A stretch of 64,000 nucleotides of DNA from Salininema proteolyticum. Its GTDB lineage: Bacteria; Actinomycetota; Actinomycetes; Mycobacteriales; Micromonosporaceae. The notes under the pieces were generated by a model. The model saw only the letters and a list, made by a program, of their open reading frames with translations. It did not search any database and had not been told where the DNA came from. Where the stretch lies: positions 992,001 through 1,056,000 of the forward strand of contig NZ_JBHUNX010000001.1 in the NCBI RefSeq assembly GCF_042685645.1, written 5' to 3'. Position numbers and translations under genes: made by a program. Positions 1-6,823 of this stretch are shown here, piece by piece; position 1 is the first letter of the stretch; each line of letters begins with the position of its first letter.

Positions 1-36
1 GGGAACGGCACATTTGTACCGGTCCCGACCTGATTC

Positions 37-1491
37 TCATTGCTGCTGGGGGAACATCGCGGCGAGTCTGGCTTGCAGTTCGGCCATCTGCTTGAGGATC
101 TCGTCAGGAGTGCCTGCTTCCTGGACCGAAGGGGACCGAGCAGGTTCGGGCTCCGAAGCAGCGACAGTCGAGGAGCGGAATCGGACGGACGCCAGGGCCT
201 CAAGAGCAGTCTCGTCAGCGTTGTCGAGGGTGCCGAGGTAGCGCTCCGTGGTGGTGATGCTGGAATGGCCGAGTCGTTCCTTGACGACCTGGAGGTCTGC
301 ACCGCCGTTGAGCAGCCACGAGGCATGAGCATGGCGGAGCATGTGCATTCGAATGTCGACTGTCAGCTCGGCCTTCTTCAGCGTCGGCTTGATGACGTTG
401 TCCCGAAACCACCGGTTGGGGATGTGGCCGTCGGTATCCCAGGTGCGGGGAGTTCGAGGGTTGTCCTTGCCGTTGGCTCGGCGTTCGGCTCGGTAGTCGG
501 CCATCGCTCGTCGGCAGTGGTCGCAGCGGCACTTCCCTGCGGTGTAGGCGGACATAGTGCCGTGGGGATAGGTGCGGCCCTTCTCGTTGGGTTCGGTGTT
601 CCCCTGTGCTGGAGGCAACTGGGGCCGCCGTTCTTTCGGAGCTTCGGAGAACTGATATATGAGGTCGTCCTGGCCGATTTCTTGGTTTGTGATGAAGTCG
701 AGCAGCGTATTGCAGAGTGCAGCGGCGATTTTGAGGTGGCGCCGTTTCCCGCTCTTTGGCTTGTCTTTGACGACGAATCGACCACCTTCGGGATGGAATT
801 TCGGGCTGACCTGGACGACGGCACGGGAGACGGTGAGGACGCGGGTGGCGAAGTCGATGTCCTTGGGACGGAGTTCCGTGAGCTCGCCCCAGCGGAGGCC
901 GGTCTCAATTGCGGTTTCGACCAGGAGTTGCGAGCGGGCATCGGGCAGGTTCTTGTGGAAGAGTTCGAACTGTTCCGGGGTGATGACGGGGATCGGCTGC
1001 GGTTCGACCTTCTCCGTCTTGACCTTGGAACACGGGTTTCCGACTATGACGTCGTCGCGGACGGCGCTGTTCATGATGGTGGACAGCAGGATCTTGCAGT
1101 GCATTCGATAGCTGGGCTTCATCCCCTGGTCTTTGAGGTCCTTGAGCCAGCGCCGGACGTCGTTGGCGTGGATGTGGAGCATCTTCTTCGAACTGAAGAA
1201 GTCCATGATGTAGGCGTAGAGGGTGCAGTGGTAGCCCTCGTACGTCTTGACTTCGACCTGGAGGTTCGGCAGCCAGTGTGTCTCCACATACTCCTTGAAG
1301 GTCTGGCGGCCTCGGACGAGGTGGTCACCGCGGCCCTCCGCAACCTTCACCTCAGCGGCCTGCCACTTGCGGTCGGCCACCTTGGAATCGTCGTAGGTGC
1401 CGGCTGACCGTTCTCGTCCGTCGGCGTCGATGTAGACGGCCGTGTAGCGCGGTCGGCCGTTCTTGTCGTAGCGTTTCTTCGCGTAGCCCAT
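37..1491 (-). CDS. Tyrosine-type site-specific integrase of an integrated mobile element
   Basis: A 484-residue tyrosine recombinase that would catalyse integration and excision at a tRNA gene. Residues about 1-50 form the arm-binding region and 60-160 the SAM-like core-binding domain. The catalytic domain shows Arg200 (TGLRWGEL), the H383-x-x-R386 box (HMLRH), His409 (LGHSS) and the nucleophile Tyr418 (ERYLG). Between Arg200 and the HxxR box lies an insertion (about 305-346) with an HGT triplet at 310-312 and a C321-x-C323-x2-C326 cluster, probably a small metal-binding or DNA-contacting module. The start codon is about 170 bp from a partial tRNA-Pro, the usual int-att arrangement. The rest of the element should lie left of the window. 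Confidence 0.93.
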   Translation of the reverse strand: MGYAKKRYDKNGRPRYTAVYIDADGRERSAGTYDDSKVADRKWQAAEVKVAEGRGDHLVRGRQTFKEYVETHWLPNLQVEVKTYEGYHCTLYAYIMDFFSSKKMLHIHANDVRRWLKDLKDQGMKPSYRMHCKILLSTIMNSAVRDDVIVGNPCSKVKTEKVEPQPIPVITPEQFELFHKNLPDARSQLLVETAIETGLRWGELTELRPKDIDFATRVLTVSRAVVQVSPKFHPEGGRFVVKDKPKSGKRRHLKIAAALCNTLLDFITNQEIGQDDLIYQFSEAPKERRPQLPPAQGNTEPNEKGRTYPHGTMSAYTAGKCRCDHCRRAMADYRAERRANGKDNPRTPRTWDTDGHIPNRWFRDNVIKPTLKKAELTVDIRMHMLRHAHASWLLNGGADLQVVKERLGHSSITTTERYLGTLDNADETALEALASVRFRSSTVAASEPEPARSPSVQEAGTPDEILKQMAELQARLAAMFPQQQ

Positions 1492-1663
1492 GTCGTACCT
1501 CCGGGGGTCTCGTGTCCGTCATTTGTCCGTGGGACGGGGTGATACGGACTGGTACGGGCCGACACAAAATGATATGCAGTGTCATTCATGTATCGGCTAT
1601 GAGCTGGAAGGTTAGCCCGAATTTCGGTCGATTGCCATAGATTTGTCCTGACGACAAAGGTGA

Positions 1664-1705
1664 TTTGGGAGCGGGGGGTCGCAGGTTCAAATCCTGTCGT
1701 CCCGA
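1664..1705 (+). other. Attachment site: duplicated 3' portion of tRNA-Pro(UGG)
   Basis: The segment reads as a tRNA from anticodon loop to discriminator. The loop is TTTGGGA with anticodon TGG at 1666-1668. The 3' half of the anticodon stem and a 5-nt variable loop follow, then T-stem GCAGG, T-loop TTCAAAT, CCTGT, the acceptor strand CGTCCCG and A. The matching 5' half (acceptor CGGGACG, D arm) is absent upstream, so this is not a functional tRNA. It is the kind of gene-end duplicate left by an integrase that targets the anticodon loop. The intact tRNA-Pro should be at the far end of the element, outside the window. Confidence 0.8.
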
Positions 1706-2006
1706 CTCTAAAATCGCAGGTCAGGACCCAAATTCTGATCGTTCTCCCCAGTTCGGTCAGGCCCACCGTGAGCATTCGGGTAAGCGGATTCTACGGCACT
1801 GTCAATACGATCCGATACACCCCGGCCCAGTACTGCGGCCTTCTTCCCCGCGCTCTTGACAATCCGCTTGTCGGTATTTCCCTCTGCAACCACGCAAGGC
1901 ATGGGTCTGGGGCGGATGGTTCCGCGCTTCTGTGCGGAGCAAATCCCGTTCTGCTGCAAGGCAATAGGTATGACCATCCTCGTCCTGTCCCGGCTCACGC
2001 CGCAGA

Positions 2007-2025
2007 TTAGGTTAGGCTACCCTAA
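2007..2025. promoter_or_regulatory. Iron box (IdeR/DtxR-type operator)
   Basis: The 19-bp TTAGGTTAGGCTACCCTAA differs at only two central positions from the DtxR/IdeR consensus TTAGGTTAGCCTAACCTAA. It lies 40 bp upstream of the siderophore-binding lipoprotein start, where bound iron-loaded repressor would block transcription. The stretch from 1706 to 2006 holds no convincing gene. Confidence 0.85.
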
Positions 2026-2065
2026 TGTCAGGTTTGCCTTATGGCTCGAGACTAAGGGAGAGCTC

Positions 2066-3064
2066 ATGCCCATCGATTTCCACCCCACCATGTCGACCTC
2101 ACGTCGACGCCTGCTCGGGACGGCCGTCGCGATAGGAGCTGCGACGGCATTGGCCGCCTGCGGCGAGGAAACTTCCGAGGGCGGCTCTCAAGGGGCGTCT
2201 CAATGGGCCTACACCGACGGCCGCGACCGCAAGGTGGAGCTGCCGGGAGCGCCGGAGAGCATTGTGGCCTTCACCGGTCTCGCAGCAGCCCTGCACGACT
2301 ACGGGATCGGGGTGGATGCCGTCTTCGGCCCCACCGTGAAGGCGGACGGAAGTCCCGATCTGCAGGCCGGACGGCTGGATGTCGACGGCCTTACCATCAT
2401 CGGCAACGCCTTGGGTGAGTTCGACGAGGAGGCTTACGTCGGGCTGGAGCCTGACGTCCTCATCTCGCATTTCTATGCCGGATTCGACCTCTGGTTCGTC
2501 CCCGAGGAGCATCTGAAGACGGTCGAGTCCAACGCTCCCACCATAGGCATCGAGGTCAGCGGCGGCGACCTGACCGAGATCATCGCGCGCCACACCGACC
2601 TGGCGAAAGCCCTCGGAGCCGACCTGGACGGCGACGAGGCCAAAGACGCGCAGGCCCGCTACAATTCGGCGGCGGAGACCTTGAGTGCCGCGAAGAAGCC
2701 GCCGAAGGTGTTGGCCTGCACGGCGATCAAGGACTACTTTTACGTCGGCGACCACACGTGGTTCCCCGACCTGCAGACGGCGGCGGCGCTCGGCGTCGAG
2801 TTCGTCGAACCCGAGACCGACGAGACCGGTTACTGGGAGACGCTCTCGTGGGAGAACGTCGGGAAGTACGAGGCCGACGTGATCTTGCTGGACGTCCGGA
2901 CCCAGAGCCTTCAGCAGGACGCCATGGCCGAGTTCCCCACGTGGAAGGTGCTTCCCGCCGTCCAGGCCGGAAAGGTGTTCTCCTGGAACCCCGAGCCGGT
3001 CTATTCTCCGCTGGGAGGGGCCGAGGCGCTGGAGCTCATCGCGGAGGCCGTGAAGAGCGCCTGA
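2066..3064 (+). CDS. Iron-siderophore ABC transporter substrate-binding lipoprotein
   Basis: A 332-residue extracytoplasmic binding protein for iron-siderophore import, of the FepB/FhuD-like fold. The N-terminus carries twin arginines (SRRRLL, about 12-17), a hydrophobic stretch and the lipobox LAAC with Cys32, so it is probably Tat-exported and lipid-anchored. The body matches the periplasmic-binding family (DGRDRKVELPGAPESIVAF near residue 50; PDVLISHFYAG; a C-terminal GGAEALELIAEAVK helix). I chose the ATG at 2066 because AGGGAG precedes it and the signal peptide begins there; an in-frame upstream extension lacks a signal and crosses the iron box. No permease follows, so it probably works with a transporter elsewhere. 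Confidence 0.9.
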   Translation: MPIDFHPTMSTSRRRLLGTAVAIGAATALAACGEETSEGGSQGASQWAYTDGRDRKVELPGAPESIVAFTGLAAALHDYGIGVDAVFGPTVKADGSPDLQAGRLDVDGLTIIGNALGEFDEEAYVGLEPDVLISHFYAGFDLWFVPEEHLKTVESNAPTIGIEVSGGDLTEIIARHTDLAKALGADLDGDEAKDAQARYNSAAETLSAAKKPPKVLACTAIKDYFYVGDHTWFPDLQTAAALGVEFVEPETDETGYWETLSWENVGKYEADVILLDVRTQSLQQDAMAEFPTWKVLPAVQAGKVFSWNPEPVYSPLGGAEALELIAEAVKSA

Positions 3065-3083
3065 CAGGTATCGGAGGAGAAAC

Positions 3084-3470
3084 ATGGCGTAGGTATTCCG
3101 ATTCGAGGACGTGACCGTCATTCGAGGAGGTGCCAATGCCACTGGACGGGTTGACGGCCGCGATCCTGAGCGGCGGGGTGACGGCCGTAGCCGGGCTGTC
3201 GGTCTCGGGGAAGTCCACGCTGCGTCGCCTGTGACCGATTGGAGGCGCCGGAGTCCGGCCGGGTTCTTTTTAGAGGGGGAGACACGGCCGAGCTCGATCC
3301 GCTGCGGCTTCGCCAGCGGGTGGGCATGGTGTTCCAACGCCCGGTTCCGTTCCCCGGCACCGTGACCGGCAAGCTCCATGAAGCCGATCCCGAGGCCGGC
3401 CGCGATGGCATAGTGGAGGTCCTGGAGAGCGTGGCGCTCGGTGGGACCTGGCTCGACCGCGGCGCCTCGG
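3084..3470 (+). pseudogene. Degraded ABC transporter ATP-binding protein (YbbL/FetA-like)
   Basis: A good ribosome site (GGAGGAGA) precedes ATG 3084, but codon 3 is TAG. Reading across three frames recovers an ABC ATPase N-terminal half: FRFEDVTVIRGG, then after a frameshift LDGLTAAILSGGVTAVAG and a Walker A-like GLSVSGKSTLRRL ending in TGA. After a further shift come RLEAPESGRVLFRGGD and the Q-loop region RVGMVFQRPVPFPGTV. The signature motif, Walker B and H-loop are missing, because sequence similarity fades near 3470 just before the opposite-strand gene. It is an inactivated remnant. Its position after the binding protein may be chance, since this ATPase class does not normally serve siderophore uptake. 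Confidence 0.8.
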
Positions 3471-3485
3471 CCCCGGCGGCCTCTC

Positions 3486-3980
3486 CTAGCTCCGGGATCG
3501 GCTCGGTTCCCGTCGCCGCTCGTCCGGGATTCTGGGGAACCGCTCCTCCAGCTTCCTCCAGTCCCTTTTGGCCACAGTCCATCGCCTGAGCCAGGTCTTC
3601 TCCATCTCCCCTCGCCGTCTTCTGACGTAGACCCCGTTGCGGTAGATCACGAACTTGTCGCCGCCGTTCAGCCGGTGCCGGACGTGATAGGCGCCTTCAC
3701 GGCCCTTGACGTCGATGCTCCTTTTCCGGACGATCGCCCAGGGCCAGATCCGGCCGATAACGACGGTCAGAAGCACGACGCAGAGGGACATCGTCACCGG
3801 GGCCCACCACCACTGAGCGAACACCTTCATGGACCGAGTCTCGATCATGAAGTAGGGCAGTAGGATCGCGCTCATCGCCGCGAAGAGAGGGAAGACGACG
3901 AGGAAGGAGTAGTGGATCTTCACCGGAACATCGTATCGTCGTCCGCTCGCCGGAATCAGGCCTCTGTTGACGGTGTCCAC
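3486..3980 (-). CDS. Hypothetical membrane protein
   Basis: A 164-residue protein with two predicted membrane helices (about residues 26-48, FLVVFPLFAAMSAILLPYFM, and 58-80, VTMSLCVVLLTVVIGRIW). A basic cytoplasmic-type C-terminal half rich in Arg/Lys/Trp follows. I do not recognise the family. The start is uncertain: GTG 3980 is assumed, and GTG 3923 (beginning VKIHYSF) is also possible. It is divergent from the next gene, sharing a short promoter region with two palindromes. Confidence 0.5.
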   Translation of the reverse strand: MDTVNRGLIPASGRRYDVPVKIHYSFLVVFPLFAAMSAILLPYFMIETRSMKVFAQWWWAPVTMSLCVVLLTVVIGRIWPWAIVRKRSIDVKGREGAYHVRHRLNGGDKFVIYRNGVYVRRRRGEMEKTWLRRWTVAKRDWRKLEERFPRIPDERRREPSRSRS

Positions 3981-3997
3981 CAGTGACTTCGAGTGAT

Positions 3998-4024
3998 ACT
4001 CTGATCAGAGTGTTCGGACGTCCG
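3998..4024. promoter_or_regulatory. Two adjacent palindromes in a divergent promoter region
   Basis: ACTCTGATCAGAGT (3998-4011) is a perfect 14-bp palindrome and CGGACGTCCG (4015-4024) a perfect 10-bp palindrome. Both sit in the 95-bp gap between divergently oriented genes, where a dimeric regulator could bind. No adjacent regulator gene is evident. Confidence 0.35.
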
Positions 4025-4075
4025 TCTATCTAGCGCCGACTGTTCGACCTCCCGTGGACACCGTTCAGGAGCCGT

Positions 4076-4516
4076 ATGCCTCAGGCCTTGGAATTCATCT
4101 TTCGTCATATCGATTCCGACCCGACCGTTCGGTCCGGCGAATTGCACCGTTTCAGCGAAATCCGCGCGGTGATCGAACAGCCCGGGTCCGGCACGGTGGA
4201 AGCCGACGTCGAATGTCCCTTCTGCCAACGGTCCGTCCCTGTTCTCGTCGCATCACGCGCCATGCACAGCCGCCATCGAACCGCGACATTGACGAGAGGC
4301 TACGGTTCGTTCGTCCTCGCGGCCATCCTGCTCGTCGCGGCGGTCATGCAAGACTCCGGTGCGGTAGCTCTTCTCATCGCCTTCTGCATGGCCGGCCTGT
4401 TCGCCGTAGGCACCTTCGCCTTCCGACGCGTCGCCGTGGAACATCCGATCATGGTGGACAGGGAGCGAGCGGAGAAGGAAGGTTCACCGGACAGGCTGCA
4501 CTACATCGCGGCGTGA
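4076..4516 (+). CDS. Hypothetical membrane protein with a CPFC motif
   Basis: A 146-residue protein of unknown family. Residues 1-45 are soluble, followed by a C-x2-C pair (CPFC, about 48-51) that could be half of a zinc knuckle or a redox pair. Two hydrophobic helices follow (about 78-92 and 95-114) with a charged tail. It is a single gene with GC-rich third positions. No close family is recognised. Confidence 0.5.
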   Translation: MPQALEFIFRHIDSDPTVRSGELHRFSEIRAVIEQPGSGTVEADVECPFCQRSVPVLVASRAMHSRHRTATLTRGYGSFVLAAILLVAAVMQDSGAVALLIAFCMAGLFAVGTFAFRRVAVEHPIMVDRERAEKEGSPDRLHYIAA

Positions 4517-4811
4517 TCGTTTCGGGGGCGAATTGGCCGATGGCCACCGTGTGACCTTCCTGAAAGCGTTGCCGTCGGCTTGTCTCCGGACCTGGTCGAC
4601 GCTCTGCCCGCGAGGGAGCGGAGTTCTGAACTTCAGGTCATTCAACAAGTGCGGGCCGGGCCCTTCGTCGGTGATCTCGACGGCGGGTACGAGCGCTGAA
4701 GGGGCCGGGTGTGACGGGTCGGAGGCGCCGCCGGTTTGGAGATTGAAACCTGTTCTCCGGTAGCGGAATCGGGTGCCTACCACGGTGTTCGCGGCCGCTC
4801 TCGGAAGCTCG

Positions 4812-5446
4812 TCATCTCGACAAGTCGATGGATTCGCCGACGGCGAGTCGGCGGTAGTCGGTCCGCCCCTTGCGCTCAATCCATTTGTCAGCGGACTCCC
4901 GCCCCTTCTCGCTGAGAAGCTCGTCATGGATCGGATGCGCAATGCGAGGGGCGACAGCCCGGATGAAATCGAGCATTTCCGCGGTCTTCAACTACGGGGC
5001 GGGGGAGAGAGCAACCTGTCGACCGTTCCTTCCGGCACGTGCAGCGCGTCGCCGGGATGGTAGAGAAGCCCTTGCGGAGTCTCCACGAGGAAACCGATAT
5101 TACCGCAGTTCGGAAGTCTTTCGTACGTCTCCGCGTGAGAGCCGCCCACGGCATGGACGGCCAGTCCGTTGAGCTCGACGTGCTCGCCCGGGCCGACGGG
5201 CATCACCGCAGCGTCCCGCATCCGTTCGGCCAAGTCAGGGTGCGTGTAAACCTCAAGGCCGGGATTGTCCTCAATGGCCCTGTTCAACGCGGCGACGTCG
5301 CAGTGGTCCCGATGCTCGTGGGTGAGGAGCACGTGCGTGACGCCGTCGAGGGCCTCCGGCTCGGCCCATGTCCCGGGATCGATGGCGATGCGGCTCTCCC
5401 TGTGGGAGAGGCGGACACATGAGTGGGTGAACCGTTCGAGACGCAT
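4812..5446 (-). pseudogene. MBL-fold metallo-hydrolase, frameshifted
   Basis: The N-terminal 153 codons from ATG 5446 encode a metallo-beta-lactamase-fold hydrolase of the UlaG-like/UPF0173 type. The metal motif THEHRDHCD and later GGSHAETY and YHPGDALHVP are intact. Near 4990 the frame breaks (VDRLLSPPPRS stop). The expected C-terminal part continues in another frame as LKTAEMLDFIRAVAPRIAHP, then KWIERKGRTDYRRL, to a stop at 4812. A small deletion plus a stop codon separates the two parts. The lost stretch includes the loop after the DALHVPEGTVDRLL segment, so activity is doubtful. The 295 bp upstream of 4812 show no gene. Confidence 0.75.
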
Positions 5447-5597
5447 ACGGACCAGCGTAGCCCCATGCCGGACCGGCAGCGGAGACGAACCCGTGCGACC
5501 GGCACGCCGAGACGCGCCGGGGTCGCGGTCCGCGCGTCCTCTTTGGGATAGTTTCCATCCCATCCGGATGGAATAAGGGTTTCTGAGGAGGTACGGG

Positions 5598-6455
5598 ATG
5601 TTCGGTGTTCTCTTGCGGTGGGGCACCACGCTCGCCGTAGTCGTTGCGATGGCCGTACCATCGGCTGTCGCCGGAGCGGCCCCCGCTTTCGACGATGAAC
5701 CGGTATTGGCCGCCGCCCTGGACGGCCCGGACGCGGTCTCGGCGGGCCGGTGGGTCGATATCGAACTCTCCGTGGCCAACACGGGCTCCGCTGAAGCTTC
5801 GGGTGTGAAGGTCGCCGGCGAGGTTCCCTCGACCTACCCGAGCGTCATCGTCTTCGACGACCTCGACGAGGACTGCCTCGTCGATCGACGCACGTTCACC
5901 TGCAGATTCGAGACTCTGGATCCACGGGCCGAAGTGAAGAAGACGCTCCACTTCACATCGAACTCCGACCTGGATTCCGACCGTGCGGTGGACGTGCGTG
6001 TGCTGGCGACGGCGTCCGGCGCGGTGGCGGACTATGCCGCGACATCCACTTCTGTCATCGCGGTGGGCGACGCGGCGCCCGTCCCGTCGCCGCGAGGAGG
6101 GGATCGCGACAATCCCCCGGCTCCGGACGCGACGCCGGATGAGATCAACTGGCCACCGGACAACGGGTTCGACGGCGAGTCCAAGATCGTCACCCTTGAG
6201 CCGGGAGACCGGGTCGACAGGTACGGCCATCCGGGCGGAACGTTCGTCGCGGAAGCCGGAACCCCTTACGAACAGCGTGCACTGGTCCCCGGATCCGACG
6301 AGCGGGAATTCCACACCTACGAGGTCGTCAGGCCCTTCGACGCCGAAGGAGGGCTGACCGCGCCCTGGTTCGGGGAACCCGGTGGAGGGATCCAGTACCT
6401 GCTGCCGGACCGTGTGCAGCGGCTCATCGACAACGGCTACCTGCGAGAGGTCTGA
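5598..6455 (+). CDS. Secreted protein with C-terminal TNT (NAD+ glycohydrolase toxin) domain
   Basis: A 285-residue protein starting at ATG 5598 behind GAGGAGG. Residues 1-28 are a Sec signal peptide. Residues 38-155 look like a DUF11/CARDB-type Ig fold (DIELSVANTGSAEASGVKV, one Cys pair C93/C102). A Pro-rich linker (about 160-182) leads to residues 183-285, which match the tuberculosis necrotizing toxin domain: NWPPDNGF, DRYGHPGGTF (Arg208), GTPYEQRAL (Arg227) and PWFGEPGGGIQY (Gln266). TNT domains hydrolyse NAD+; M. tuberculosis CpnT is the type case. Here the carrier is an exported Ig-like module rather than a channel or WXG100 domain. The gene downstream is a candidate immunity factor. 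Activity is inferred from motifs only. Confidence 0.8.
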   Translation: MFGVLLRWGTTLAVVVAMAVPSAVAGAAPAFDDEPVLAAALDGPDAVSAGRWVDIELSVANTGSAEASGVKVAGEVPSTYPSVIVFDDLDEDCLVDRRTFTCRFETLDPRAEVKKTLHFTSNSDLDSDRAVDVRVLATASGAVADYAATSTSVIAVGDAAPVPSPRGGDRDNPPAPDATPDEINWPPDNGFDGESKIVTLEPGDRVDRYGHPGGTFVAEAGTPYEQRALVPGSDEREFHTYEVVRPFDAEGGLTAPWFGEPGGGIQYLLPDRVQRLIDNGYLREV

Positions 6456-6476
6456 ACCGACGGGGAGAGTGGGGCC

Positions 6477-6767
6477 ATGAGCGAACGAATCGTCGTGGTC
6501 GACCGCGACTCGGTCAGCGCCGGCGACGACATCGACCCGCACCGGACTGAGGTCCGCCTGCCGGAGGGGGCGACGGTGGAAGAGGCGCTGCGGGCCGTGT
6601 TGGAACCGCCCTTTCACCTCGCGCGAGTGAAGGAGGGCCACACCTCCTGGGCTGTCGAAGTCGACGGGTCGTTCGTCGCCTCCCTCGAAGGGGCGGTGAT
6701 CAGATTCGCGGTCGACCCGGACGAACCTTTCCGGGGCCGGGAAGTCTTCTTTCGCTACCGGCCATGA
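6477..6767 (+). CDS. Small protein, possible immunity partner of the TNT-domain protein
   Basis: A 96-residue acidic soluble protein starting 21 bp after the TNT gene, behind a GGGGAGAG-type ribosome site, so probably cotranscribed with it. It contains an alternating beta pattern (EVRLPEGATVEEALRAVLEP, SWAVEVDGSFVASLEG, GREVFFRYRP). I do not recognise a family. Immunity factors usually sit directly downstream of secreted NADase toxins, and small size and acidity fit, but the known mycobacterial IFT is larger and unrelated by eye. The role is an inference from position. Confidence 0.6.
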   Translation: MSERIVVVDRDSVSAGDDIDPHRTEVRLPEGATVEEALRAVLEPPFHLARVKEGHTSWAVEVDGSFVASLEGAVIRFAVDPDEPFRGREVFFRYRP

Positions 6768-6823
6768 TCGACTGACCCTGTCTGCGTCAGAAGGTGTCGG
6801 GACCCGGATATACCGTTGCGAAG

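Noticed and set aside
40..1407. 455-codon plus-strand frame opposite the integrase
   Set aside because: It is the mirror of a real GC-rich gene; no domain, no ribosome site, and the minus strand encodes a complete recombinase.
1664..1705. Functional tRNA-Pro gene
   Set aside because: Only the 3' part from the anticodon loop is present; the acceptor 5' strand and D arm are missing.
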